Shown: positions 1 through 8,287, counted from the stretch's first letter. The stretch: DNA of 20,588 bases from Cellvibrionaceae bacterium (GCA_021151615.1 JAGKXA010000111.1:1-20588); one strand, 5' to 3'. The notes: a model not told the origin generated them from the letters alone. Translations and numbers: made by a program.

Positions 1-1
1 A

Positions 2-1318
2 TATCAGGCATTGCTAGTCGCTGTTTGCAGCTGCTCACCGACATTTGCCATTAGCTACGGGATTTACGATTCGCGCGCATTGGCGATGGGCGGCGCAGCA
101 ACCGCCATAGGCAGCCACGCCCAGGCGGCGTTTTACAACCCGGCACTGCTGGCTTTTCACGAGGAAGAGGAAGAAGCCGGGCGCGATGGGCGCGTCTATA
201 TCCCCAATCTGGTAGTGCAATTTTCCGAAGGCACCGAAGCTGCCATAGATGCTGTGGAAGATGAACTGGATACCCAACTCAGCAACGCCATTGAGCAATT
301 TAACAATGCGCCAATAGAAACCTCCGCTGGGTTAATTCGCGATGTCGCGACCGATTTGCGCGATGTGCTGGACGATATTGCGGACGACGATTTATCGCTC
401 GACAGTTTTATCGGTTTTAACATCAGCGAACCCAGCAATCGCGAAGGCGGCGGATTTTATTTTGGCGCGCGTGCCTTGGCTGGCGGTGTTGCCAATGTGA
501 GTGAGTCCGATCGCGCCCTGCTAGGTGATTACATAGATTCCATGGGGCGCGTTGTCGCGGGCGAAGATATTGCCGCCGTTGCCGCCGATTATCCGCACCT
601 GATTAACAGTCGCGGCCAATTGATCGATCCTACTAATACCCTGACTTCTAACGCCGATGTCAGCGCGCTGATTATTAGCGAATGGGGCATGGCCATGGCC
701 AAGCAATTTGAGTTCCTTGAGCAATCCATCGCCATAGGTATTACCCCCAAGTTAATGCGCGTGGATGCCTTCCGCGATACCGCCGATTTCAACGATGACC
801 TGGACTCAGTGGATGAGGCTGAGGATGAATTTAAGGATACCCAGGAAACCCATTTAACCTTTAATGCCGATTTGGGTATAGCCGCCACTTTCGCGGAGCA
901 CTACCGCGTGAGCCTCACCGTGAAAGATGCGTTTAAAAAAACCTTTAGCACCCGGCAAGAACCCGATCCGGTGACGGGTGAGCCAGCGCCTGATTTGAAA
1001 GTTACCCTGAGCTCGCGTGCGCGCATGGGCTTGGGTTATGTGGGCGATAACTTCAGCATAGGGCTGGATTACGATTTGGATGAATCCACCCCCATGGCGG
1101 AAGAAGCAGGAACCCAGGAATTATCGCTGGGTGCTGAATACGTGTTTTGGGATAGCCTCGCTTTGCGCGCGGGCTATCGCAACGATCAAACCGGCCTGCA
1201 CGAAAATATGGCCAGCGCCGGGCTGGGTTATCGCTGGAAGCGTTTTGTGGTGGATGTTGCTTATGCGAGTGGCGGAAATTATCAGGCGGGTGGTTTGCAA
1301 TTGGGATGGACCTTTTAA
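2..1318 (+). CDS. TraF_2-family outer-membrane-type protein, 5' end cut by the window
   Basis: The reading frame is open from the window edge, and the first codons encode the hydrophobic end of a signal peptide (LLVAVCSCSPTFA, then ISYG), so the true start lies upstream. The mature N-terminus (RALAMGGAATAIG, then AAFYNPALLA) is the hallmark of the TraF_2 group, usually annotated 'conjugal transfer protein TraF' but common on chromosomes and resembling FadL-like barrels. The second half alternates in beta-strand fashion and the protein ends in LQLGWTF, with the terminal Phe typical of outer-membrane barrels. A strongly acidic, helical-looking stretch (about residues 70-130) separates the two parts. 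Location in the outer membrane is inferred; the substrate or role is unknown. No transfer gene is nearby, so the TraF name should not be read as conjugation. It is convergent with the next gene, and I see no convincing terminator in the 38-bp gap. Confidence 0.8.
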   Translation, partial: YQALLVAVCSCSPTFAISYGIYDSRALAMGGAATAIGSHAQAAFYNPALLAFHEEEEEAGRDGRVYIPNLVVQFSEGTEAAIDAVEDELDTQLSNAIEQFNNAPIETSAGLIRDVATDLRDVLDDIADDDLSLDSFIGFNISEPSNREGGGFYFGARALAGGVANVSESDRALLGDYIDSMGRVVAGEDIAAVAADYPHLINSRGQLIDPTNTLTSNADVSALIISEWGMAMAKQFEFLEQSIAIGITPKLMRVDAFRDTADFNDDLDSVDEAEDEFKDTQETHLTFNADLGIAATFAEHYRVSLTVKDAFKKTFSTRQEPDPVTGEPAPDLKVTLSSRARMGLGYVGDNFSIGLDYDLDESTPMAEEAGTQELSLGAEYVFWDSLALRAGYRNDQTGLHENMASAGLGYRWKRFVVDVAYASGGNYQAGGLQLGWTF

Positions 1319-1338
1319 GGTTGCGTCCCGCTTATTCG

Positions 1339-1367
1339 TTTTATCTTTTCACTCTTTTATCTTTTCA
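1339..1367. repeat. Two 13-nt direct repeats, period 16, over a stop codon
   Basis: TTTTATCTTTTCA occurs at 1339-1351 and again at 1355-1367. The second copy holds the last codons and stop of the minus-strand EAL gene; the first lies just beyond that stop. It looks like a small tandem duplication of the gene's 3' end. Confidence 0.7.
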
Positions 1368-3588
1368 TAAATTGGCTGATATCAAATACTTGCGCGGCGT
1401 GGGCGCGCATAAACTCGATAAACTCCACTTCCGCCATGGGTTTGGCAATCACATAGCCCTGCGCCAGATCGCAGCCATCTTTCTTCAGCAGTTGCAGTGT
1501 CTGATCATCTTCCACACCTTCTGCCACAGTACTCAAGCCCAACTCGCGCGCCATCAAAATGGTGGAGCGAACAATGCTGTGATTACGTGGATTGCCAATC
1601 ATGTCGCTGACAAAGGTGCGGTCAATTTTCAATTCGCGAATCGGAAACAAACTTAAATAAGACAGCGATGAATAGCCAGTGCCAAAGTCATCGACCGAGG
1701 CATAAACCCCCAGCTCACTGAGCTCCAGTAAAACCTGTTTAACCCGCTGCGGATCGCTGGCAACCGAGGTCTCCGTCAACTCCAATTTAATGTCGCTGGC
1801 CAATCCCTGATAGCGCACCAGCGCCTGGCTAATGACTTCTCCGAGATTGGTTTCAATCAAATCGTAAGCGGCAACATTGACGCTAATTGCACAGGGCAAG
1901 TTGCGTTTGCGTAAAAGCACCGCCACTCGCACGGCTTCATCAATCATCTGCGCTGTGACCTGCTCGATTAAACCGGAGTTTTCCAGCAGAGGAATAAACA
2001 CGTTGGGTGGAATAAACCCCAGACGTGGATGCTGCCAGCGCACCAAAATTTCGGCCGAGGTAATTTTACCGCTGCGCAAATCCAGTTGCGGCTGAAAAAC
2101 AGGAAAAATGCCCTGCACATTCCCGTCAATAAAAATCGAAATAATATCCAGATCCAAACGGCTGGGTTCCATCGCGGTTTCGTAAGCCATCCAACGGCGG
2201 CGGCGCGCAACGCTCATGGCCATGGCCGTTTCCGCATGCCGCATCAACTTCCCGGCCGAGCGACCGTGCTCAGGCCAATAGGCAGAGCCGCCCACGAATT
2301 GCGAATTCAACCCGGGGTCGGAATTGCTCATATCAGTCATCAGGTGATCCAACAACACCTGCGCATTGCACTTGTTGGTAAAAATCGCAAATACACCTCG
2401 CCCGAGGTATGCCGCCATAGCATCGGGCAATTTCACCAGGTGCGAGGCAAACGCATTAACCACCAGCTCCGCGCGCGAAAAACCAAAGGTGCGCACGATT
2501 ACATCCAGATCCACCAGTTTTACTATCAGGATCTCTTTCTCCACCTTAACTGGCTGCTGGTGGGAGTGAAAATAATCATCCACCTGCTCGATAAAATATT
2601 GCAGCTTGGCCAAGCCGGTTTGCGCATCAAAGTTGGCGAGGTAGCGCAGCTCATGCTCGGCCAGTTCGCGATGGGTGAGGGCGTCGCGCAACTCGCGCGT
2701 GCGCAACTCCACCGTGCGCTTCAGGCTCCAATACCAGGCGCCTCCCAGCAGCAATAAAATCACCACTAATGCCAAGCTGAGCCAAAGCATGTTGACCAGG
2801 GTTTTGTCGGCGGCGGCTGGTTCCAACGCAGGCTGCCACTCCTGATACAGCTGCTGGTATCGGCCCGAGGCGATGGTTTCACTCAACGCATCTTGCAACC
2901 ACTCAGCCAGCTCAGGCTTGTTTTTATTCACCGCAAACGCATAACCGCGCGACCAGAAAGGCGGCCCCATTCGCTCCAGTTGCCAATCGTGCTCGCGCAC
3001 CAGGCTATCCGCAGCCAGGCTGGTCAAAACAGCGTAGTCCGCTTTCCCGTCGCGCAGCGCTTCAATGGCAGTGAGGGTATTGGGGGTAATCACCAGTTGC
3101 GGTTGTATCGGCGAGTTTCGTAATTGTTGGTGGGCAAAGGATTCTTCTTCTACCACAACTCTACGCCCCGTCAGGTTTTCAAGGCTGGAAACACGCACTG
3201 CGCCCGGCATGGCATAGATGGAATGGGAGGGGTAATAGTAGGCATGGGTGAAAATAAAGCGCTTGGCACGCTCGGCGGAGTAGTACATGGGAACCACATC
3301 CAAACGGCCATCTTCCAGCGCTTTCATTACATCAGGCCAATAGCCCAGCTGATGCTCCGCCTTACTGCCGCCGATTCGCGCCACTTCACGCGCGAGTTCC
3401 ACATTAAAACCTTTGGCCTGGTTCTTTTCTGTCCACTCCAGTGGTGGAAAAGCCAGATCCCCCCCAAATAACACCCGTTGGGGTATCTCATAGGCCTGGC
3501 AGCCCAGGCTGGCAAATACCAGCCACAGCAAAGCGCTTCGCACCCAGCCAGCAATGGGCAAGGGTCGAACAAGTGGTTGTTTGTGCAT
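1357..3588 (-). CDS. Membrane c-di-GMP phosphodiesterase: SBP_bac_3 sensor, degenerate GGDEF, EAL
   Basis: 743 residues. Order: signal peptide (1-32), periplasmic solute-binding domain of the SBP_bac_3 type (about 35-255), one membrane helix (about 265-287), a GGDEF-like domain (about 315-470), then an EAL domain (about 485-735). The GGDEF site reads GRGVF (396-400), so cyclase activity is unlikely. The EAL domain reads EIL at 513-515 but keeps the expected acidic, Asn and Lys positions: E513, N571, ELTE (603-606), the DD of DDFGTGYSS (633-634), K654, E690 and Q710. It therefore probably hydrolyses c-di-GMP in response to a small periplasmic ligand, perhaps an amino acid; the ligand is unknown. 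ATG at 3588 is preceded by GAGGGAGA at good spacing. It lies 147 bp downstream of tsaE on the same strand, where E. coli has amiB; whether it is cotranscribed is unclear. Confidence 0.9.
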   Translation of the reverse strand: MHKQPLVRPLPIAGWVRSALLWLVFASLGCQAYEIPQRVLFGGDLAFPPLEWTEKNQAKGFNVELAREVARIGGSKAEHQLGYWPDVMKALEDGRLDVVPMYYSAERAKRFIFTHAYYYPSHSIYAMPGAVRVSSLENLTGRRVVVEEESFAHQQLRNSPIQPQLVITPNTLTAIEALRDGKADYAVLTSLAADSLVREHDWQLERMGPPFWSRGYAFAVNKNKPELAEWLQDALSETIASGRYQQLYQEWQPALEPAAADKTLVNMLWLSLALVVILLLLGGAWYWSLKRTVELRTRELRDALTHRELAEHELRYLANFDAQTGLAKLQYFIEQVDDYFHSHQQPVKVEKEILIVKLVDLDVIVRTFGFSRAELVVNAFASHLVKLPDAMAAYLGRGVFAIFTNKCNAQVLLDHLMTDMSNSDPGLNSQFVGGSAYWPEHGRSAGKLMRHAETAMAMSVARRRRWMAYETAMEPSRLDLDIISIFIDGNVQGIFPVFQPQLDLRSGKITSAEILVRWQHPRLGFIPPNVFIPLLENSGLIEQVTAQMIDEAVRVAVLLRKRNLPCAISVNVAAYDLIETNLGEVISQALVRYQGLASDIKLELTETSVASDPQRVKQVLLELSELGVYASVDDFGTGYSSLSYLSLFPIRELKIDRTFVSDMIGNPRNHSIVRSTILMARELGLSTVAEGVEDDQTLQLLKKDGCDLAQGYVIAKPMAEVEFIEFMRAHAAQVFDISQFMKR

Positions 3589-3735
3589 GAATCTCCCTCA
3601 CCACACTAACTGCTGGTCAGTCTCTCCAAGGGATTGGGTTCAGGGGGAGTAAAGGCCAGGGCATGACACTCATATGAGCGGTAACCCCAAGCCTAGGCCA
3701 GATTCAGGGTTTTCACCAACCTGTAAGGGGCGAAC

Positions 3736-4182
3736 TTACAAGTCCAGAGGCAGCCGTGTTTGCAGCAGGATATGACGCCCGACCAGCGCAGGAGTGATAT
3801 GCAAGTTGATGTCGGCAACCGGCAGCAGGCTGAAGCCGCGCTCGGGCCACTCAATCAGGCAGATATTGGGCGCGACAAAGTAATCGCGAATCCCCATGTA
3901 TTCCAATTCTTCCGGATCGCCCAGACGATACAGGTCGAAATGAAACAGTTTGCGCCCACCGAATTCATAGGGCTCAACCAGGGTATATGTGGGACTTTTC
4001 ACTGCACCGGTATGGCCAAAAGCGCGCAGTATGCCGCGACTGAGGGTAGTTTTGCCCGCCCCCAAATCGCCCTGCAAATACACCGATACCGCACCTTCGC
4101 AGGCGGCCAAGGCACGCCCCAGTCGCTCGCCAAAAGCGACCATCTGTTCATCATTGTCTAGCTGGAATTCCTGCTCGCTCAT
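3736..4182 (-). CDS. tsaE: tRNA t6A biosynthesis ATPase TsaE
   Basis: 148 residues, the normal size for TsaE (YjeE). With TsaB and TsaD it makes the threonylcarbamoyladenosine modification at A37 of ANN-decoding tRNAs in the cytoplasm; TsaE supplies ATP hydrolysis. The Walker A loop GDLGAGKTT is at 38-46, followed by the family signatures SPTYTLVE, HFDLYRL (81-87), EELEYMGIRDYF and IEWPERG. I chose the ATG at 4182 because it overlaps the nnr stop as TGATG and has GGGGGAG 8 nt upstream; a TTG one codon earlier (4185) is possible. The overlap implies translational coupling with nnr, the classic yjeF-yjeE pairing. Confidence 0.96.
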   Translation of the reverse strand: MSEQEFQLDNDEQMVAFGERLGRALAACEGAVSVYLQGDLGAGKTTLSRGILRAFGHTGAVKSPTYTLVEPYEFGGRKLFHFDLYRLGDPEELEYMGIRDYFVAPNICLIEWPERGFSLLPVADINLHITPALVGRHILLQTRLPLDL

Positions 4183-5669
4183 CAAATCAACTCCCCCAGA
4201 TAGGGGATCAAATCGGTTGCCAGCAAGCTGCGCTCACCGTGATCGCCCGCGGCCAGGTCAGCAGCGCAGGCGTGAAGCACCGCGCCCAAGCGGGCCGCAT
4301 CGGCAAGCGATAACCCCTGAGCAACCAAACCGCCGAGGATACCGGAGAGCACATCGCCCATTCCGCCCGTGGCCATCCCGGGGTTGCCATCGGTTACTAC
4401 CCCAATGGTTTCACTGGCCGATGCCACCAGGCTGCCCGCCCCCTTAAGGATGACACTGGCGCTGTATTTGGCTTGAATCGCCCGCACCGCTGCAAAACGA
4501 TCTGCCTGCACATCTGCCGTCGTTTGGCCAAGCAAACGGGCAGCCTCCGCCGGGTGCGGCGTCAATAACCAGTTATCGCGCTGCACACTGGCGGGAATTA
4601 CGCGCCCCTGCGCGAGGATATTGAGCGCATCGGCATCCAGCACCAGCGGTAAACCGCTTTTCACTGCCTGCTGCAACATCTGCTCCGACCAGGGCGAGCG
4701 CCCCAGGCCAGGGCCAACGACCAATACTGTCGGGCGCGCGAGCAAAGGCTCTAGCTCCTGCCCGGACACCACGCCGCAGGCCATGATTTCCGGGCGGCGT
4801 GCCAGAATGGCCGCGATATGCTCGGGGCGGGTAGCAATACTCACCAGGCCAGCACCGGTGCGCGCCGCTGCTTCAGCCGCCATCAGTGCAGCACCGCCGT
4901 AGCCGGTATCGCCGCCAATCACCATTACATGGCCAAAATCACCTTTGTGGGCATCAGCCGCGCGCGGTGCCAGCAGCGGCAACAGTTGATTCAAATGCAA
5001 CCGTTCAGCGGTGGGAGCCACAACAGAATAAGAGGATTCGGGCACTGCCAGGTTAGCCAGCACCAACTCACCACACAGGGCCGGGCCGCGTCCGGTCAAT
5101 AAACCCCGCTTTACGCCTATGTAGGTCAGGGTGATATGCGCCTGCACCGCCGGGCCAGCCACGGCGCCGGTATCTGCCTGCAAACCGGACGGAATATCCA
5201 ATGCGATGACCGGCAAACCGCTGTTATTGATCTGCTCGATGGCGGCAGCGCAACCTGCACGCACCGCGCCTTTCAAACCTATCCCCAGCATCGCATCCAC
5301 AATAATCCCTTCTGGGGGTTGGGCGCCCGGTGACACCACCGTCACTCCTTCCTGGAGGGCAAATTCATAGGCCTGACGCACTTCGTTGGCCAGTTGATCA
5401 GGCGCCACCAGCGCAATCACCTGCACCGGAAACAAGCGCTGTGCCAGCAAGCCCGCAAGTACATAGCCGTCGCCACCATTATTGCCACCACCGGCATAAA
5501 TGCTGATAAGGCTGGCATCCGGGTAGCGCTCACACACCAGTTCAAAGGCCGCGCGCCCGGCGCGTTTCATCAGTTGGATCGAGGGAATTCCTGTGGCTAT
5601 GGCAGCGGCATCTATGGCATAGGCCTCGGCAGCGGAGTACAGGAAGGGCGAGTCAGCAGTAATTTTCAT
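4182..5669 (-). CDS. nnr: Bifunctional NAD(P)H-hydrate epimerase / ADP-dependent dehydratase
   Basis: 495 residues, the usual length for the fused NnrE-NnrD enzyme that repairs hydrated NADH and NADPH. The N-terminal YjeF_N epimerase domain (about 1-225) shows GGGNNGGDGYV (60-70), then VDAMLGIGLKG and LDIPSGL. The C-terminal ribokinase-like dehydratase (about 226-495) shows HKGDFGHVMVIGG, VGPGLGRS, LDADALN, LTPHPAE and the catalytic loop NPGMATGGMGDVLSG. Both halves look intact. ATG at 5669 follows a GGGA 8 nt away. Its stop overlaps the tsaE start, so the two are one transcript. The usual divergent neighbour queG is not beside it but starts at 15025. Confidence 0.96.
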   Translation of the reverse strand: MKITADSPFLYSAAEAYAIDAAAIATGIPSIQLMKRAGRAAFELVCERYPDASLISIYAGGGNNGGDGYVLAGLLAQRLFPVQVIALVAPDQLANEVRQAYEFALQEGVTVVSPGAQPPEGIIVDAMLGIGLKGAVRAGCAAAIEQINNSGLPVIALDIPSGLQADTGAVAGPAVQAHITLTYIGVKRGLLTGRGPALCGELVLANLAVPESSYSVVAPTAERLHLNQLLPLLAPRAADAHKGDFGHVMVIGGDTGYGGAALMAAEAAARTGAGLVSIATRPEHIAAILARRPEIMACGVVSGQELEPLLARPTVLVVGPGLGRSPWSEQMLQQAVKSGLPLVLDADALNILAQGRVIPASVQRDNWLLTPHPAEAARLLGQTTADVQADRFAAVRAIQAKYSASVILKGAGSLVASASETIGVVTDGNPGMATGGMGDVLSGILGGLVAQGLSLADAARLGAVLHACAADLAAGDHGERSLLATDLIPYLGELI

Positions 5670-5705
5670 GGCAAATTCCCAGGCAGATGCGGCAAACGGG
5701 GCGGG

Positions 5706-5711
5706 ATTATA
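5706..5711 (-). promoter_or_regulatory. Likely -10 box for nnr-tsaE
   Basis: A perfect TATAAT on the minus strand lies 37 nt upstream of the nnr ATG and would give a leader of about 30 nt. I see no convincing -35 at normal spacing, so the call rests on the -10 and its position. Confidence 0.4.
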
Positions 5712-5877
5712 CGCAACTTGCCCTTCTCAGGCGCACTCCCTTTCGCAGGTACGACCAAGCCCCATAAAAAATGATCGGGAGAAAGTGCTACAGGCTGCAC
5801 GCAACTTGACTATATTGAGCAGAGTTGATGATTGTTAATCAGGTCAGTCCTGTGCGTTAGGTGATTTGCGAACCCCC

Positions 5878-7272
5878 ATGTCTGAATTTACCCTGCAAGC
5901 CATAATCGCCGGTGATTCACTGCAATTGAGCGAAGTCATTGCCAGTATTGCCGCTCACGAAGGCAAGGCACCCGGCCAGCTGCGCGCGCAGCTATCCGGC
6001 GAGATTATCCAGCCATTCAAACAAAACCCGCTGTGGGATGCGCAGCTACAACCCTATTTGCAGCCAGTCTGGCAACTGCTCGGCGATGCCATCAGCCGTG
6101 ACGATGAGTTTTTTTGCAGTAACCAACACCCGCTGCGCGCCCTGCTGGGTACACTCCTTTACGGGTGCTACTGGTATCCACGCGAGGGCAAACCCTCGCA
6201 GCAATTCCTGGATAAATACCTAACGCTGGTGGAAGCTTGCAAAACGCAGCTATCGATTGCCGACGAGCAATATCTGAATAGCAACTCGCTCCAAACCTGC
6301 TTGCAACAATTCAACGATTGGTTAGCCGGTGAAGACAAGCGCGCCGTCATGCTGGAAACTCGCCTGTGCGAAACCGAATTGGCCAGCCTCAAACAAATCA
6401 GCGCGGAGAACCGGGTGATCGACCTGATCAATAAAAACCTCGCCCGACGCCCGCTCCCCACCGATTTACACCCGTTAATTAGCGGCACCTTGAAAAGTGA
6501 ATTGCAGTACTGGGCATTTAACAAAACCCGGGAGGAATTGATTCAATTGCCGCTGTGGAAAAGCTGGAATCGTTTATTGCCGGCACTGGGTGAATTATTT
6601 TCCACCCCCGATATGGAAGTTGATGACCAATTTCTCTACCAGCAGATTCCACTGGTCATCGCCGAGCTGGAGCGCAGTTGCGAACACCCTGTTAACCACT
6701 CGCAGTCTTATCAACAGCTGGTGGAACAACTCATCGGGTACTTGATGGCCAGCATCCAGAAGCAAACGCTGGAAAACAGCCTTTTCCCCGCGCTCACCTA
6801 CAGCAGCGGCCAAAGTAGCAGCAACACCCAGGTTCCCTACAGCCTGCTCAAACAAACCGAACAAATTCACCCGGGCGACTGGTTTATTTTTTACGGTGAA
6901 AATGACGAGACTCTGCGTTGCAAGCTGGCATTAAAAAACCAGGAGGTGGATCAATTGCTGCTGGTGGATCACACCGGGCGCAAAGTCATGATCAAAAGCC
7001 ACAAGGATTTTGCCCTCTGTTTATCCACCGGTATTGCCCGCCCGCTCGCCCCACCGGATATCCAGGCGCTGATTGAAGCTACCCTGCCCGGCTGGATCGA
7101 GCGCGCAAACACCGGTGTGCAAGCACAATTGCTGCAGCAAAAACAGAAAGCCGAGCAATTGGTAAAAGCCCTCATTGCCAAGCAACAAGCTGCTGCAGAA
7201 GCGGCGGCAAAAGCGCGCGCCGAGGCAGAAGTGCGCATGCAGCAACACAACAAATGGCACAGCAGGCGGTGA
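5878..7272 (+). CDS. DUF1631 family protein, N-terminal part of a frameshifted gene
   Basis: About 464 residues from ATG 5878; a TTG at 5866 is also in frame, but the nearest purine-rich site (AGGTG at 5859-5863) fits neither well. The body is helical and rich in Gln and Leu. Near residues 340-395 comes a compact beta-rich module starting PGDWFIF and containing HTGRKVMIKS, followed by an Ala/Lys/Gln/Glu-rich coiled coil. These are features of DUF1631 proteins, whose function is not established. The frame ends in an unrelated tail (HNKWHSRR), whereas the expected DUF1631 C-terminus continues in the -1 frame from 7254. Adding one A to the AAA at 7252-7254 would join both parts into about 549 residues, still shorter than I recall for the family. 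A sequencing error, a real frameshift mutation or two separate polypeptides are all possible. Confidence 0.75.
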   Translation: MSEFTLQAIIAGDSLQLSEVIASIAAHEGKAPGQLRAQLSGEIIQPFKQNPLWDAQLQPYLQPVWQLLGDAISRDDEFFCSNQHPLRALLGTLLYGCYWYPREGKPSQQFLDKYLTLVEACKTQLSIADEQYLNSNSLQTCLQQFNDWLAGEDKRAVMLETRLCETELASLKQISAENRVIDLINKNLARRPLPTDLHPLISGTLKSELQYWAFNKTREELIQLPLWKSWNRLLPALGELFSTPDMEVDDQFLYQQIPLVIAELERSCEHPVNHSQSYQQLVEQLIGYLMASIQKQTLENSLFPALTYSSGQSSSNTQVPYSLLKQTEQIHPGDWFIFYGENDETLRCKLALKNQEVDQLLLVDHTGRKVMIKSHKDFALCLSTGIARPLAPPDIQALIEATLPGWIERANTGVQAQLLQQKQKAEQLVKALIAKQQAAAEAAAKARAEAEVRMQQHNKWHSRR

Positions 7273-7526
7273 GCGAATTGCAAGTTGGCGCCTGGCTGGA
7301 AATTCAACTGGAGAGCGAAAAACAGCGCGCAAAATTGTCGGTAATTATTGCCTCCACCAACAAATATATTTTTGCTGATCAGGTGGGGCGCAAATTGGCG
7401 GAATATACACGCGATCAATTGCAGGAGCTGGTCGCACAGGAGCAGATAAAAATTCTGCGCAATGGCGATAATTTTGAAGACCAACTGGCCAAAGTCATTC
7501 GCGGCCTGCGGCGTGACCTCAACTGA
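7254..7526 (+). CDS. DUF1631 C-terminal module, -1 frame continuation of the preceding gene
   Basis: 90 residues from ATG 7254, overlapping the preceding frame by 19 nt. The sequence SELQVGAWLEI, KLSVIIAS, FADQVGRKLAEYTRDQL, then a C-terminal helix KVIRGLRRDL, matches the usual end of DUF1631 proteins. It is also a recognisable second copy of the beta-rich module in the upstream part (shared G-x-W, R-x-KL, D-x-x-GRK pattern). There is no good Shine-Dalgarno before the ATG (the upstream bases are an ACA/CAA run), which argues that it was meant to be translated as part of the upstream protein. It is followed 50-60 bp later by a PilZ gene on the same strand. Confidence 0.7.
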   Translation: MAQQAVSELQVGAWLEIQLESEKQRAKLSVIIASTNKYIFADQVGRKLAEYTRDQLQELVAQEQIKILRNGDNFEDQLAKVIRGLRRDLN

Positions 7527-7587
7527 TGAGGTCGCATTATTCACTCACTCAACTCACTCGTTAATTAACTACCTCATGGACAGCACT

Positions 7588-7953
7588 ATGGCGATTAATT
7601 ACAACGACTCCGAACAACGCCAGGAATTTCGCTTGGATAACCAGCTCACGGTGATTATCGAGCTGGACTCATCCGCCAGCGGCGACCCCACCCTGGTGGT
7701 CACGCAAAGCCTCGATATTTCCGCCAACGGCTTGCGCGTCATCGCCACCCAGGCCGTTGCGACCGATATTATTTTGCGCTGTTGTATCCGCGACGCCGAA
7801 CACAATCGCCAGTTTTTACTGGTGACTGAAGTGAAATGGTGCCGCCCGCAAGCCGCCACTGGCGACTACTTGCTGGGCCTTGGCCTGTTTGATTCCGATG
7901 GCACCGATATAGTGGCCTGGAAGGAATACATCGCGCAGATGTGCGCAAACTAA
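7588..7953 (+). CDS. PilZ domain protein, probable c-di-GMP receptor
   Basis: 121 residues, a single PilZ domain. The two c-di-GMP-binding signatures are present: RQEFR (the RxxxR motif) near the N-terminus and DISANG (D/N-x-S-x-x-G) about 30 residues later, followed by the beta-barrel strands ending in EVKWCRP and YLLGLGLFD. A stand-alone PilZ protein of this size usually acts as a diffusible c-di-GMP adaptor; the partner is unknown. The start is uncertain: ATG 7588 has a weak GGA 7 nt upstream, while ATG 7576 (four residues longer) has none. It follows the DUF1631 gene closely and may be cotranscribed with it, suggesting a shared c-di-GMP-linked role. Confidence 0.88.
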   Translation: MAINYNDSEQRQEFRLDNQLTVIIELDSSASGDPTLVVTQSLDISANGLRVIATQAVATDIILRCCIRDAEHNRQFLLVTEVKWCRPQAATGDYLLGLGLFDSDGTDIVAWKEYIAQMCAN

Positions 7954-8079
7954 TTTCCCTTAAAGTACCAAGCAATCATCGCAAACCGATCACCCCGCCT
8001 TTTGGCCGCCCACCCGCCGCGGCCAACCACTCTCACGAAACCGCACACAGCTTTGCCAATAACATCTTACTCTGGGCAC

Positions 8080-8098
8080 ATCGAGTCAATGTCTCGAT
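8080..8098. repeat. Inverted repeat upstream of the LytS/LytTR operon
   Basis: ATCGAG (8080-8085), 7-nt spacer, CTCGAT (8093-8098). It lies about 30 nt upstream of the operon's first start codon, so it could be an operator or a leader hairpin. No T-run follows, so it is not a standard terminator. Confidence 0.4.
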
Positions 8099-8128
8099 TC
8101 AAACCAATACAAGAGTAAGGAGATAATC

Positions 8129-8287
8129 ATGTTTAATAAAAAAATGTTTTGTAACCGTCGCGTTAGCTGGGTTGCCATCGCAATAGCTATTACTACTGCC
8201 TGTGCCAGCGGCAGCCACAAGGCGGAAGCCGCGACCTCAATCACTGCCGTTGCACAAGGAAGCGCTTATGAATACCGCAGGCACTAA
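8129..8287 (+). CDS. Small secreted or lipoprotein-like peptide, 52 aa
   Basis: A short gene with a strong ribosome site: AAGGAG 6-7 nt before ATG 8129. The peptide begins with a charged segment (MFNKKMFCNRR), then a hydrophobic helix (VSWVAIAIAITTAC), then a short polar tail rich in Ala, Ser and His. The TTAC before Cys25 is a poor lipobox, with Thr instead of Leu at -3, and an alternative signal peptidase I site (KAEA then A) follows. It may thus be a lipoprotein, a secreted peptide or a membrane-anchored one. It overlaps the next gene by 20 nt, and the Shine-Dalgarno of that gene sits inside it, pointing to translational coupling. No homologue is recognised. Its place at the head of a sensor-kinase operon suggests an accessory or signal role, or simply a leader for coupled translation. 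Confidence 0.6.
   Translation: MFNKKMFCNRRVSWVAIAIAITTACASGSHKAEAATSITAVAQGSAYEYRRH

Noticed and set aside
2..1318. Evidence of a conjugative element from the 'TraF' name
   Set aside because: The TraF_2 group is widespread on chromosomes, and no relaxase, pilus or other transfer gene is in the window.
2029..2757. Long open frame of 242 codons on the plus strand
   Set aside because: It lies wholly antisense to the well-supported EAL phosphodiesterase gene and its product is His/Arg/Gln-rich low-complexity without any family pattern.
3669..3678. 10-bp palindrome CTCATATGAG between tsaE and the EAL gene
   Set aside because: Short palindromes of this length are expected many times by chance here, and no promoter could be fitted around it.
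5806..5835. TTGACT upstream of the DUF1631 gene as a promoter
   Set aside because: The -35 is good, but no acceptable -10 lies at 16-18 nt; left uncalled.
7243..7260. Programmed -1 frameshift in the DUF1631 gene
   Set aside because: The local sequence CAACAAA is not an X-XXY-YYZ slippery heptamer and no strong downstream stem was found.
7021..7544. Minus-strand frames rich in Cys, Ala and Phe
   Set aside because: They mirror the Ala-rich coiled coil of the DUF1631 gene on the opposite strand.
7541..7561. ACTCACTCAACTCACTC repeat after the DUF1631 gene
   Set aside because: Too short and simple to be a meaningful repeat or CRISPR unit.
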